A DNA stretch of 64,000 nucleotides from JAOXRU01 sp965247735 (GCA_965247735.1 CBDFHN010000002.1:1984001-2048000); one strand, 5' to 3'; numbered from the stretch's first letter, positions 9,207 to 19,212 are shown. The notes: generated from the letters alone by a model not told the origin. Numbers and translations: made by a program.

Positions 9207-9674
9207 TTATAATAAAGGAAAAGCGTTTGTAGCCTTAGATTCATTTAGGACAAAAGCACTTTTTACCAAACCTACATTTGTTAAAGACGCCAGTTCATTT
9301 TTTGTAAACTTGTAATAGGCATCTAAATCTTTTACTATTACCTTCAGTAAAAAATCAAATTCCCCACCAACCACTGCACATTCTACTATTTCATTATACT
9401 TTTGAATTTGATCTTGAAATGCATCCATATTTGCTCCTTTTTGTGCATCCAAAGACACAAAGCAATATACCGTAATGCTTGTTGCAATTTTTGCTGTATT
9501 CAAAACTGCTGTATACTTCACAATAAAACCTTCATTTTCTAGCCTCTTGATACGTTCATAAATAGGTGTTTTGGTAATATTTAAAATATCAGACATTGCT
9601 GCTATACTTGTTTTAGCATCGTTCTCTAGAATTTTTAAAATCTGCCTGTCAATTTCATCCAACTTTTGTTCCAT
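9207..9674 (-). CDS. Lrp/AsnC-family transcriptional regulator
   Basis: 155 residues, the usual length. N-terminal winged helix at about 5-60 (LDEIDRQILKILENDAKTS, then KTPIYERIKRLENEGFI). C-terminal RAM/AsnC ligand domain at about 65-150 (VECAVVGGEFDFLLKV). It is transcribed away from the aromatic amino acid hydroxylase gene, and the 155-base gap holds promoters for both. By analogy with family members it probably binds an amino acid such as phenylalanine or tyrosine and controls that gene; this is inference from position. Confidence 0.93.
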   Translation of the reverse strand: MEQKLDEIDRQILKILENDAKTSIAAMSDILNITKTPIYERIKRLENEGFIVKYTAVLNTAKIATSITVYCFVSLDAQKGANMDAFQDQIQKYNEIVECAVVGGEFDFLLKVIVKDLDAYYKFTKNELASLTNVGLVKSAFVLNESKATNAFPLL

Positions 9675-9698
9675 AATTTTTACTGATATCTAATTACA

Positions 9699-9706
9699 CA
9701 AAGATA
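9699..9706 (-). promoter_or_regulatory. -7 box of the Lrp gene (TATCTTTG)
   Basis: Exact TAnnTTTG on the minus strand, 25 bases upstream of the regulator's ATG, inside the divergent control region. A weaker box, TATCTTTA, lies on the plus strand just before the hydroxylase leader. Confidence 0.55.
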
Positions 9707-9829
9707 CTAATCAGAAATAATTCCCATTAAAATATCAAAATTAGGAATAATTATCAATATATTTAATCTTAACAACTATTAGTTCTGTGTTTTATATCTT
9801 TAGCAATACAAGTATCAAACCTATACACA

Positions 9830-11593
9830 ATGAATAACTTTACTTCAAACGAAATACTAGATCGGCTACCTAAGCATTTGCTTCAGTTTATAAAACCTCA
9901 AAATTATAAAGATTATGATGCTATAAACCAAGCAGTATGGAGGTATGTAATGCGGAAAAATGTTGATTATTTAAGTAAAGTTGCACATCATTCTTACCTA
10001 GAGGGCTTACAAAAAACAGGAATTAGTGTCGATAACATTCCTGATATGTATGGGATGAATAGAATTTTAAAAGAAATTGGATGGGCAGCTGTTGCCGTAG
10101 ATGGTTTTATACCTCCATCTGCTTTTATGGAATTCCAGGCATATAATGTCCTCGTTATTGCTTGCGATATTCGTCAACTAGAAAATATTGAATATACACC
10201 TGCTCCAGATATTATTCACGAAGGTGCTGGACATGCTCCTATTATTGCAAATCCTGAATATGCAGAATACCTAAGACGTTTTGGAGAAATAGGATGTAAA
10301 GCTATCTCTAGTGGTAAAGATTATGAACTATATGAAGCCGTAAGACATCTTTCTATTATAAAAGAAGCCTCGGGCATTCCTGAAAAAGATATTTTAGAAG
10401 CTGAAAAACATATTGAAGATTTGCAAAACAATATGGGAGCACCTAGTGAAATGGCTTTGATAAGAAATCTTCATTGGTGGACAGTAGAATATGGATTAAT
10501 TGGATCTATTGAAACTCCTAAAATTTATGGGGCTGGACTCCTTTCCTCTATTGGAGAAAGCGAATGGTGCATGACCGATGAAGTAAAAAAACTGCCTTAT
10601 ATAGCAGATACCGTTTACCAAAGTTTTGATATTACAAAACCACAACCTCAACTTTTTGTTACTCCAGATTTTGCACATTTAAGTCTTATTCTAGAAGAAT
10701 TTGCAAATACAATGGGATTAAGAACTGGCGGCCTGGAAGGAATTAACAAGCTTATAGGTTCTAAAGCTTTAGGAAGTATAGAATACAGTACTGGCATACA
10801 AGTAAGTGGAGTCTTCACTAATGTAATTACTCATAAAAACAGTCCTATATATATACAAACTACAGGAAAAACAGCACTTTCTTACCGTGAAAAAGAATTG
10901 GTTGGTCATGGCACCAGATATCATGCGGAAGGTTTTGGAGCTCCTGTTGGAAAACTAAAAGGCATAAATCTCCCTATTGAAGACATGAGTCCTAGAGACT
11001 TAGACGCTTATAACATTCATGAAGGAAAATCTATTACTTTAGAATTTGAAGGTGGTATTATTGTTTCAGGAGAAATAATTACTGGAACACGAAACCTTCA
11101 AGGAAAAATTATTCTTATCAGTTTCAAAAATTGTACTGTTACTTATAAAGACCAAACGCTGTTTCTGCCAGAATGGGGAATCTATGATATGGCAGTTGGC
11201 GCAACAATTACCTCTGCTTTTAATGGCCCTGCAGACTTATCTAGTTTTGATCTAATTACTCATACCACAGAAACCAAAACCATAAAAATTACACGGAATA
11301 CAGAAAAAGCTGCTTTAGAAAAATTATATGGTCAAATTAGAGAATTTAGAGAAGGGAAAAACATGACCATTTCTAGACATAAAGTTTTTGAAGAATTAAA
11401 AAACAACCATAATAACGATTGGCTTTTATCTGTTGAACTTTATGAATTAGCAGCTTTAAATAACGAAATAGAATTTATGGATGTTATAAAAAATCATTTA
11501 GAAACTGTGAAACAAGATACTCCACAAATTGCCCATCTTATTGATATTGGGTTAGCACTTACTAGTAAAAGTCATGAAAATAAAATTAGATAG
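9830..11593 (+). CDS. Iron-dependent aromatic amino acid hydroxylase, long form
   Basis: Pterin-dependent hydroxylase, most likely phenylalanine 4-monooxygenase (phenylalanine to tyrosine). Iron ligands are His130 and His135 in PDIIHEGAGHAP, and Glu220 in HWWTVEYGLIGS. The usual gap from second His to Glu is about 40 residues; here it is 85, filled by a helical insert. At 587 residues it is about twice the usual bacterial enzyme, with a C-terminal half (about 300-587) not seen in the short forms. The Lrp gene is divergent. A role in Phe/Tyr breakdown is inferred; tryptophan as a substrate cannot be ruled out. Confidence 0.9.
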   Translation: MNNFTSNEILDRLPKHLLQFIKPQNYKDYDAINQAVWRYVMRKNVDYLSKVAHHSYLEGLQKTGISVDNIPDMYGMNRILKEIGWAAVAVDGFIPPSAFMEFQAYNVLVIACDIRQLENIEYTPAPDIIHEGAGHAPIIANPEYAEYLRRFGEIGCKAISSGKDYELYEAVRHLSIIKEASGIPEKDILEAEKHIEDLQNNMGAPSEMALIRNLHWWTVEYGLIGSIETPKIYGAGLLSSIGESEWCMTDEVKKLPYIADTVYQSFDITKPQPQLFVTPDFAHLSLILEEFANTMGLRTGGLEGINKLIGSKALGSIEYSTGIQVSGVFTNVITHKNSPIYIQTTGKTALSYREKELVGHGTRYHAEGFGAPVGKLKGINLPIEDMSPRDLDAYNIHEGKSITLEFEGGIIVSGEIITGTRNLQGKIILISFKNCTVTYKDQTLFLPEWGIYDMAVGATITSAFNGPADLSSFDLITHTTETKTIKITRNTEKAALEKLYGQIREFREGKNMTISRHKVFEELKNNHNNDWLLSVELYELAALNNEIEFMDVIKNHLETVKQDTPQIAHLIDIGLALTSKSHENKIR

Positions 11594-11696
11594 TGTCAAA
11601 AATAAATTCTAATTATAATAAATACTCTTGTGATTTGTTAAAAATATTCTAACTTGTCGTCCTCTTAAACTAACTTATTTATTAGTTTGTCTTATT

Positions 11697-13940
11697 GTGA
11701 TAGCTAGAACTACTGTAGAGTCTAAATACTTCATTAGCAAAATTATTATAATTTCGCTAAGTATTCCCTCATTGTTTTTTGGACAAACTGCTACTATAAA
11801 AACAACATATTTTGCTCTTGAAGAAGGGTTATCACAGGTTTATTATAATGATTTATTACAAGATGGTTTTTCTAATAATTTGCGCCTCGTCACCAATGAT
11901 TGCATTATAAAGTTTAACACCTCAGAAAAAAAAAACACTCAATATGCTATTACTCATAGAATTCAAGCCAAAAGATTTGAGATCAATACCAAGTATAGAG
12001 ATCAAGTCATAAAACCAAAGGAAAATAAATTCAATTCCCTATCTAAAACCATTTCCAAAACTAGAAACATTGTTTTTAATTGCAACCCATTTCCTTTTTC
12101 TCTATGTTTCTCGTCTAAAGATTTCAGATTAAATAAAAATGTTACAGATACTGAATGGCACCCTTTAAAAGATACAGAAATTCAATTCTTAAACCTACCC
12201 TATAGAACTTACATCATACTTGCTAATATTTTTATTAAAGAAAAAGAGAAGAGCAAATCTCCTTTAGACATACAATTAATCATCTCTACTCCTTGGTGTT
12301 TGTTTTTGATCTATGCCATTCTTTTAACTCTTATTGGCTATGCTTTTTATCGTTTTCAGATTTCTAAAAAAATGTCAATAGCAGAAAATTTAAGACTAAA
12401 AGATGCTCAACAATTAAAAAATACAATGTACACCAATATTGCTCACGAACTTAGAACTCCATTATTGGCTATTCTAAATGTGACAAATAACATGAAGGCT
12501 GAAGCCGTAGAAGAAAAACCATTAGAAATGATTGAGTCTAATAGTATTAAACTATTGTGCTTGGTAAACGAAATGCTAGATTTAGCCAAAGTAGAAAGTG
12601 GAAAAATGGAGCTGCAAATGATTCAAGCAGATATTATTCCATTTATAAAACAATTAACTGAAAGGGTTCACCCTTTAGCAACGGATAGAAAAATTCAGCT
12701 TGTTATTTATTCCGAAGTTGAACATTTAAAAATGGATTTTGATTCAAATAAACTAGCTTCCATAATTACTCATCTGCTCTCCAATGTAATAAATTTTACT
12801 AATGAAAATGAAAAAATAATAGTCCATATAGATCAAATCAAAAAAGAAAGAACTTCTTTCTTAAACATAAAGATAAAAAATAACGGAGTAGGAATTTCAG
12901 AAAAAGAACTTCCTCATATTTTTGATAAAATTTACCAGATTAACAATTCCTTATTTAGAAAAAGTGAAAGAACTGGTATAAGACTTTCTTTAGTAAAAGA
13001 ACTGGTAGCGTTATTAAACGGAACAATTACTGTTAAAAATACCAGGACAGAAGGCAGTGCATTTTTGCTTGAAATTCCTATTTCACAAAAAGCTACCAAA
13101 AAAGAAATTGACAAAACTACTATTATTGCCCCTTCTCCAATAGCTAGCTCATTTAAATCGGATAAGAACATCCTATCAGAAGATTCAGAGTTACCACTGA
13201 TTCTAATTATTGAAAACAATGAGGATGTAGCACAATATTTAAAAACATGCCTGCATTCAAAATACAGAACTATACATGCTCAAAATGGACAGATTGGAAT
13301 TGATATGGCTTTAAAAACCATACCAAATGTTATAATTAGTGATGTTATGATACCAAAAAAAAATGGTATTGAAGTTTGTGAAACTATAAAAACAGATGAA
13401 CGTACAGATCATATCCCTTTTATAATGCTTATAACAAAAGCAACCACTAAAGATAAGTTAACAGGGATATCTAAAGGTGCTGATGCCTATTTACCTAAGT
13501 CTTTTTTAAAAACAGAATTGTTTACACATTTAGATCAGCTCATTGCGTTACAGAAAAAAAAGATACAAAAATTTGACAATGATCAATTAGGGAAATTATT
13601 AAAAAAGAAGGTAACAGATCCTGAAACCAAATTTTTGCAAAAAACAATACAATTTATTCATTCCGATATTGGAAACCCCAATTTTGGCACTTCCCAATTA
13701 GCATCTAAATTACTTTTAAGTGAATCGCAAGTCTATCGAAAATTAAAAGCAATTAGTGGCAAATCTACTGCCGTTTTTATTAGATCCATACGCTTACAAC
13801 AAGCTAAAGAATTGATTCAATCCACCAATATGACAATTTCTGAAGTAGCATACAAAGTAGGTTTTAACGATCCTTCGTGGTTTTCTAGAATTTTTAAAGA
13901 AGAATTTGGCTTTCCCCCTAGTTCAATACACAAAAACTAA
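11697..13940 (+). CDS. Hybrid two-component sensor (HTCS) lacking its propeller, with degenerate kinase motifs
   Basis: Order: signal peptide, a stub of the first propeller blade (FALEEGLSQVYYNDLL), a partial Y_Y_Y-like domain (about 120-205), a membrane helix (about 205-220), HisKA with His250 in NIAHELRTPL, a HATPase, a receiver with Asp549 in ISDVMIP, and an AraC HTH to the end. At 747 residues it is roughly half a normal HTCS because the sensor propellers are missing. The G1 box reads NNGVGI instead of DxGxGI, and G2 reads RTGIRLSL instead of GTGLGLSL. The receiver acidic pair is E-N. Start is GTG with no better option. It may be a decaying gene or a rewired regulator. Confidence 0.82.
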   Translation: MIARTTVESKYFISKIIIISLSIPSLFFGQTATIKTTYFALEEGLSQVYYNDLLQDGFSNNLRLVTNDCIIKFNTSEKKNTQYAITHRIQAKRFEINTKYRDQVIKPKENKFNSLSKTISKTRNIVFNCNPFPFSLCFSSKDFRLNKNVTDTEWHPLKDTEIQFLNLPYRTYIILANIFIKEKEKSKSPLDIQLIISTPWCLFLIYAILLTLIGYAFYRFQISKKMSIAENLRLKDAQQLKNTMYTNIAHELRTPLLAILNVTNNMKAEAVEEKPLEMIESNSIKLLCLVNEMLDLAKVESGKMELQMIQADIIPFIKQLTERVHPLATDRKIQLVIYSEVEHLKMDFDSNKLASIITHLLSNVINFTNENEKIIVHIDQIKKERTSFLNIKIKNNGVGISEKELPHIFDKIYQINNSLFRKSERTGIRLSLVKELVALLNGTITVKNTRTEGSAFLLEIPISQKATKKEIDKTTIIAPSPIASSFKSDKNILSEDSELPLILIIENNEDVAQYLKTCLHSKYRTIHAQNGQIGIDMALKTIPNVIISDVMIPKKNGIEVCETIKTDERTDHIPFIMLITKATTKDKLTGISKGADAYLPKSFLKTELFTHLDQLIALQKKKIQKFDNDQLGKLLKKKVTDPETKFLQKTIQFIHSDIGNPNFGTSQLASKLLLSESQVYRKLKAISGKSTAVFIRSIRLQQAKELIQSTNMTISEVAYKVGFNDPSWFSRIFKEEFGFPPSSIHKN

Positions 13941-14173
13941 TTTTCAATACTTTTTTCTGCAATAATAATCCAAACTTTTTTAAGTGTTTGTTATTATGCT
14001 TGTATGTATTAAAACCTTATCCAAGAAAAAATTACCATTGAAGACTTAAAAAAGAAAAATATACCGTCTATCCAAAATACTGCTAGGTTTTGACAGAATA
14101 CTACAACATATAACAATTACTCTTTAGTAATTTCATAACCTATTAAACTACTAATCTCACTAACCAAAACCAT

Positions 14174-14989
14174 ATGGAATATATAGATAACCTATTAGCA
14201 ATTAATATTGATTATATTATAATTGGATTGCTTATTTTCTTTTTCTCTTTAGAACAATTACTACCAACACCATTTACTTTTAAGAAGAGGTTTTCACATC
14301 TTTTTCAGAATAGTTTATTTCAAATAATTTTAACATTACTCAACCTACCTTTTGTTATTTTTCAAGTGTATTGTATAGATTGGTTAAACGCAAATCAAAT
14401 AGGGCTGCTACACCTCATAGAAATCCCATCATGGATTTTGCTTATTGCTAGTGTTGTTTTATACGACTTTGTAACCTACTGGATACACAGAGCTACTCAT
14501 CGCATTCCCCTTTTATGGCGTTTACATCGAGTTCATCATAGTGACACTACCATAGATTCTTCTACTACCTTTAGATTTCACCCAATAGAATTACTTTTAG
14601 TCTTTGGAATTGGAAATATTGTTACTGCTGCAATTTTTGGAACAGATATTTATAGCTTAGCATTGTATTATTTAGTTTTATATGTCTTCCTTTTTATAGA
14701 ACATACTAATCTTCAACATCCTGAGTGGATAAACAAAACTATAGGGTTAATTTTTGTCACTCCTGCTCACCATCGCGTGCATCATCATCAAGAAGAACAC
14801 TATACCGATTCTAATTATGGAGATATCCTTATCCTCTGGGATCGTCTTTTTGGAACCTTTAAAAAAATGCCTTTAGAAAAAATAAAATATGGTCTAAAAG
14901 AGTTTGATCAAGAAGAGAAACAAACTTTCCTATACCTCATAAAAAGCCCATTTATTGATATTAAAAAAGATACCAATAAAGAACACTAA
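14174..14989 (+). CDS. Sterol desaturase / fatty acid hydroxylase family protein
   Basis: 271-residue integral membrane di-iron enzyme. Histidine boxes are all present: HRATH, LHRVHHSD, and HHRVHHHQ, in the usual order between membrane helices, with FRFHPIE after the second box. Family members oxidise C-H bonds of lipids such as carotenoids, sterols or fatty acids. The gap to the upstream gene is 233 bases and to the next gene 152, so it is probably its own unit. The substrate is unknown. Confidence 0.9.
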   Translation: MEYIDNLLAINIDYIIIGLLIFFFSLEQLLPTPFTFKKRFSHLFQNSLFQIILTLLNLPFVIFQVYCIDWLNANQIGLLHLIEIPSWILLIASVVLYDFVTYWIHRATHRIPLLWRLHRVHHSDTTIDSSTTFRFHPIELLLVFGIGNIVTAAIFGTDIYSLALYYLVLYVFLFIEHTNLQHPEWINKTIGLIFVTPAHHRVHHHQEEHYTDSNYGDILILWDRLFGTFKKMPLEKIKYGLKEFDQEEKQTFLYLIKSPFIDIKKDTNKEH

Positions 14990-15110
14990 AACTTATCTAA
15001 TTGATAATTTAATAATGTTGCCCAAAAAATTATAGGCATTGATAGCAGCCATTTTCAATACCATAGCGTCCAAGTAATTTATTCAACCTATCTTGTAGAG
15101 AGAATAACTT

Positions 15111-15131
15111 GTTTAAACGAAACGTTTTAAC
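15111..15131. promoter_or_regulatory. Near-perfect dyad before the decarboxylase gene
   Basis: GTTTAAACG and CGTTTTAAC form 9-base arms with one mismatch around a 3-base spacer, 10 bases before the chosen ATG at 15142. Its symmetry fits an operator, or a hairpin covering the ribosome site. Confidence 0.4.
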
Positions 15132-15141
15132 TCTTTTAGAT

Positions 15142-16620
15142 ATGAAAAATAGAGAAACTCCAATAGCAATATCATCCCAAAAATTTAAAGAAATTGGATA
15201 CCAGCTAATTGATGATATCTCAGAATTTATTGAGAATATAGACAAAAAACCAGTAACAAAAGGAGAAACGTCTACCCAATTACAACAAGTTATAGGACAA
15301 GATTCTTTCCCCCAAGAAGGAGAATCAGCAGAGAGTCTGATTAAAAAAACTACCAATTTATTATTTGAACATTCGTTATTTAATGGACATCCAAAGTTTT
15401 TTGGATATATTACCTCATCTCCTGCTCCAATTGGAGCTTTGGCAGATTTACTAGCAGCCACTGTAAACTCCAATGTTGGTGCACAAATACTAAGTCCAAT
15501 AGCTACGGAAATTGAAAAACAAACAGTGCAATGGCTAGCAGAGTTTATTGGATTATCATCAACATATGGAGGTATATTAGTAAGTGGCGGGAATATGGCC
15601 AATTTTACTGCTTTTTTAGCCGCTAGAACAGCAAAAGCACCAAAAAGTATTAAAGAAAATGGTCTTAACAACGAATCTTCAAAACTATTAATCTACTGCT
15701 CCAAAACAACTCACACTTGGGTAGAAAAGGCAGCCATACTATTTGGTCATGGATCAAAATCTGTCCGATGGATAGCAACTGATGCTTCCAATAAAATGGA
15801 CATTACAATTTTAGAAGAAACCATAGCAACTGATAAAAAAAATGGTTTTTCACCTTTTATGATCGTTGGAACAGCTGGAGATGTAAGTACTGGTACAGTA
15901 GATGACCTTAGTGCAATTGCAACAGTTTGTAAAAAGAATAATCTTTGGTTTCATATTGATGGAGCTTATGGTGCCCCTGCTGCTATTATTCCCGAGTTGA
16001 AAACTCTTTTTTCAGGAATTGAAGATGCAGACTCCGTAGCTTTAGATCCGCACAAATGGTTGTATAGTCCATTAGAAGCTGGATGCACATTAGTTAAAAA
16101 TCCAAAGCACTTAACAGATACCTATAGTTCACATCCTGAATACTATAATTTTTCAGCTCAAAATGATAATGCGTTAAATTATTATGAACACGGTCTTCAA
16201 AACTCCCGTGGATTTAGAGCATTAAAAGTCTGGCTGGCGTTACAACAAGTTGGTAAAAATGGGTATATAAAAATGATAAAAACAGATATTGAACTCGCAA
16301 AACTACTTTTTCAATTGGCAATGGGTCATGATTCTCTAGAAGCGGTTAGTCAAAATCTAAGCATTACCACTTTTAGGTATATTCCTGAAAATTTCTCTGG
16401 AAATGAAAGCTATTTAAACATTCTTAACGAAAAGCTTGATAATCAACTTCAAGCAGGCGGAGAAGTCTTTGTTTCTAATGCTATAATAGAAGACAGGTAC
16501 TGTTTAAGAGCTTGTATTGTAAACTTTAGAACTACTAAAAAAGATATAGAAGAAACGATCACTATTATTGTAAATCAAGGCATAAAATTACATATCCAGT
16601 TGCAAGAAAAAATGATATAG
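15142..16620 (+). CDS. Group II PLP-dependent amino acid decarboxylase
   Basis: 492 residues from ATG 15142. The PLP lysine is Lys305 in ALDPHKWLYSPLEAG, the signature of the group II family (aromatic-L-amino-acid, glutamate and related decarboxylases). The HIDGAYGAPA aspartate and GNMANFTAFLAAR motifs also fit. An open frame extends to a TTG at 15109, but the ATG agrees better with family N-termini. Substrate could be an aromatic amino acid, given the hydroxylase gene 3.5 kb upstream, but this is not shown. No obvious operon partner. Confidence 0.9.
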   Translation: MKNRETPIAISSQKFKEIGYQLIDDISEFIENIDKKPVTKGETSTQLQQVIGQDSFPQEGESAESLIKKTTNLLFEHSLFNGHPKFFGYITSSPAPIGALADLLAATVNSNVGAQILSPIATEIEKQTVQWLAEFIGLSSTYGGILVSGGNMANFTAFLAARTAKAPKSIKENGLNNESSKLLIYCSKTTHTWVEKAAILFGHGSKSVRWIATDASNKMDITILEETIATDKKNGFSPFMIVGTAGDVSTGTVDDLSAIATVCKKNNLWFHIDGAYGAPAAIIPELKTLFSGIEDADSVALDPHKWLYSPLEAGCTLVKNPKHLTDTYSSHPEYYNFSAQNDNALNYYEHGLQNSRGFRALKVWLALQQVGKNGYIKMIKTDIELAKLLFQLAMGHDSLEAVSQNLSITTFRYIPENFSGNESYLNILNEKLDNQLQAGGEVFVSNAIIEDRYCLRACIVNFRTTKKDIEETITIIVNQGIKLHIQLQEKMI

Positions 16621-16674
16621 AATCGTTTTGGTGCTAACAGAATACTACTAACTCAGCTAAATGACCATGCTATA

Positions 16675-17283
16675 TTAGTCTTTTAAAAAAATATTTTTAT
16701 CTACTACTACACTATCTTTATATTTTAATTCCCATCCAAGATTACTGGTTAGGATATAAAATTTAGACAGTTCGCTTATCAATCTATTTTTAGCATTCTT
16801 TTTTAAGGAAGAAACATTTATTTTCTTAAGTAAGGATACTTTTACTTTTTTCTTTATTGCATTGTAATCAGTTGCATTAAACGCGTTGAAATAATCCTGA
16901 GACACGTCATAATACTCAAAATCTGGGTATACTTTTAATTCTTCTTTAGGAATATGAATTAGTTCTACAATCTTACGCTCTGTATCTATCTTATATTTTA
17001 ATTTACTTAAATCATAAGATATATTTACTTCTGCATTAACTACTACCAATGCTTTTTTTGTAGCAGTAAAATAGGTTCCAAAAATAGCTTTTGAATCTTT
17101 ATAGTTGAACACCTCAGAAAAATGCCCTTCGGTAACGATTAACTTGCCCACATTGATAATTTGTTGCTGAATTAATTCGCCCTCTTTTAATACGGCCTTT
17201 TGCGCTGAAACACCTTGCTGCCAATATTGATAGCTAAACAATACCACAAGAGTAATTACCACTCCATAACTTATTTTCCTCAT
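16675..17283 (-). CDS. DUF4230 membrane-anchored protein
   Basis: 202 residues: one N-terminal membrane helix (about 5-18), then a periplasmic domain of DUF4230 type, with the VGKLIVTEGHFSEVFNY and ALVVVNAEVNISYDL strands, a DTERKIVELIHIP hairpin and a C-terminal helical pair. Function of the family is unknown. A TATATTTG box (complement 17303-17310) lies 19 bases upstream of the ATG. It is divergent from the eight-gene exported-protein operon, so the 111-base gap holds both promoters. Confidence 0.85.
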   Translation of the reverse strand: MRKISYGVVITLVVLFSYQYWQQGVSAQKAVLKEGELIQQQIINVGKLIVTEGHFSEVFNYKDSKAIFGTYFTATKKALVVVNAEVNISYDLSKLKYKIDTERKIVELIHIPKEELKVYPDFEYYDVSQDYFNAFNATDYNAIKKKVKVSLLKKINVSSLKKNAKNRLISELSKFYILTSNLGWELKYKDSVVVDKNIFLKD

Positions 17284-17302
17284 GTTGCTAAAATTACATA
17301 GA

Positions 17303-17310
17303 CAAATATA
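17303..17310 (-). promoter_or_regulatory. -7 box of the DUF4230 gene (TATATTTG)
   Basis: Exact TAnnTTTG on the minus strand, 19 bases before the start codon. Confidence 0.5.
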
Positions 17311-17394
17311 GCTCTTAAAAAATAAAAGCTGCTTTATGTTAACCTTTTAATATCCTTAACATTAATAGGTATAAACACACTGATTGAACTAATT

Positions 17395-19212
17395 ATGAGA
17401 ACATTTAAGCACCTTAACTGCATTGTTATTCTATTGACATATCTAAATCTAACCACAGGAGAAATAATGGCTCAGGTAAATTTAGACGAAGGTAGAATAA
17501 CCATCAACGGAATTCAATTGTTACAAGATAGTAATGATCCTGACTCCTATTATTATCTGCCTGATTATCCCAGATTAGCTCTTAAAGACGATGGTGATTT
17601 TGAACTTTTATGCATGAAATACATTGGTCAAGGTGGAAAAGCTAGCGGAGGACTATTTCATGCCTTAATCCAGTTTGATTTACCAAAAGAGGTTATTGCC
17701 GAATTAGAAAAAGAACTAGAAGCAAAAACTGGAAGCGGTAAAATTGCAGGTGTAGTTCCACTAAAGCAGGTTATGAAAGATGGAGAAGATGGTATTGCAG
17801 GGTTTAAAATTGTCTCTTCTATATTAAATAATACTGGAGGTAAAAACCCATTTACAGCCAATATTATTACTTCTGGGCATGCACCTTTATACCAAGGATC
17901 CAAAGCGGCAATAGCTGCCAAATTAAATCAAGAAGGAGCAACACTCCTTTGGGCTTCTCTGCAAGGAAAAACATCCGATGTTTCAGTAGTTATCAATGGC
18001 TATTATGAAGCAAAAGTAAAAGGATATAATGCTGTTATTAATGCAGAGATGTCCAACATCTACGAGCATTACAGTAAGGTTTACAATAATCAAAAAGGGT
18101 ATACCAAAAGACAAATGAGGAAGATTACTGATGAGATGACGCAGAATCAAGTCCTGAAAATTGATGTATTTGACCGCTCTTCTGGCTTAGGTATCAAAAA
18201 TAGTGATATGGAAGGCATTCTAAGTATTGTTACTGATAAGCTCATAGAACTTATGTTTGATGCAGAAGTTGGTTGGGCAAAACAGCCAGAAAAGGAAACT
18301 GTGGTGGATCAGGGGCAGTTAAAAGGAAGACAAAAGAGAGGTTTTTTTAGCAAACTTTTTGGAGGTGCTCAGAATGAAAAATATGTTACAGACAATCAAT
18401 TCGTACTAAAAAAGAGAACAGACATTAAAACTCAAAAATTCTACCTTAACCTTAGTAAATCTACTACTATAAAAGTCCCTGTATATTCTTCTGGAAATAT
18501 TAGTGGGCTTTATGAAGTCTTTAAAAACGACCCTGATAGTATCGACAAGTATTTTAGAATTATTGACTTAGAAGATATTGATTTTCTAAAAAGAGAAGTT
18601 TTCTTTCAACTAGATGGACAATATGTAGATTCCTTCAATGAAATTCTTAATTCGGTTACTTTAAGTTTTAAAAAAAATTATGGAGAAGCACAAAATGAGG
18701 TAACTAAAGATATCATTATCAGTAGAAATGACTTAAAAAAAGGAGCAGATTACAAAACTATTTTTTATCCTAGATTAGGCATTAAAGATGCCAGTTGGTT
18801 AGATTACCAATACAAAATAAGCTGGAATTTAAAAGGAGATAGCAAAACTATCCATATCCCCAAAAACAAAGAAAAATGGCTTAGTTCTAATGAGGCAGCA
18901 TTAGTACTCACTCCTCCTTTTCAAAAAAGAATTGTGCAGATAGATGCGGACAGGTCTTTCTTTAAGGATGCCAATATCCAAGCCTGCTCCATTCGCTTTT
19001 TTAGCATACTAAATGGTGTTCCTAACAAGCAAAAATCCATGATTCTTCGAAAAGGAGATACCGAAAACACCACAAAAATAAACCTCTACCATGATACTAA
19101 CGAACCCATGATTTATCAGGTAAGCTGGTATGGGAAAGATGGTGTTGTAGCAATGGATCCAGAACCCCTAGAAGGAAATTATGTATTTCTATTACCTCCA
19201 CTAGAACATTAA
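17395..19212 (+). CDS. Exported YYYLP-family protein 1 (unrecognised family)
   Basis: 605 residues, first gene of the operon, no family I recognise. Signal peptide of about 26 residues, then an N-terminal module with YYYLP (52-56), RLALKDDG, CMKYIG, a GGLFHAL strand and an ISSGHAP-like turn (IITSGHAP). Then come GATLLWASLQ and a Tyr/Lys linker, and a C-terminal module with LDGQYVDSFNEILNSV, WLDYQYKISWNL and YQVSWYGKDG. Related modules occur in the following genes in the same order. No lipobox, no T9SS C-terminal domain, no membrane helix beyond the signal, so it is probably periplasmic or released. Role unknown. Confidence 0.85.
   Translation: MRTFKHLNCIVILLTYLNLTTGEIMAQVNLDEGRITINGIQLLQDSNDPDSYYYLPDYPRLALKDDGDFELLCMKYIGQGGKASGGLFHALIQFDLPKEVIAELEKELEAKTGSGKIAGVVPLKQVMKDGEDGIAGFKIVSSILNNTGGKNPFTANIITSGHAPLYQGSKAAIAAKLNQEGATLLWASLQGKTSDVSVVINGYYEAKVKGYNAVINAEMSNIYEHYSKVYNNQKGYTKRQMRKITDEMTQNQVLKIDVFDRSSGLGIKNSDMEGILSIVTDKLIELMFDAEVGWAKQPEKETVVDQGQLKGRQKRGFFSKLFGGAQNEKYVTDNQFVLKKRTDIKTQKFYLNLSKSTTIKVPVYSSGNISGLYEVFKNDPDSIDKYFRIIDLEDIDFLKREVFFQLDGQYVDSFNEILNSVTLSFKKNYGEAQNEVTKDIIISRNDLKKGADYKTIFYPRLGIKDASWLDYQYKISWNLKGDSKTIHIPKNKEKWLSSNEAALVLTPPFQKRIVQIDADRSFFKDANIQACSIRFFSILNGVPNKQKSMILRKGDTENTTKINLYHDTNEPMIYQVSWYGKDGVVAMDPEPLEGNYVFLLPPLEH

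Noticed and set aside
15109..15141. TTG start for the decarboxylase
   Set aside because: ATG at 15142 fits family N-termini better and leaves the dyad in the leader.
15030..15671. 213-residue minus-strand frame
   Set aside because: Antisense to the PLP decarboxylase, no motif, no ribosome site, and it covers a well-supported gene.
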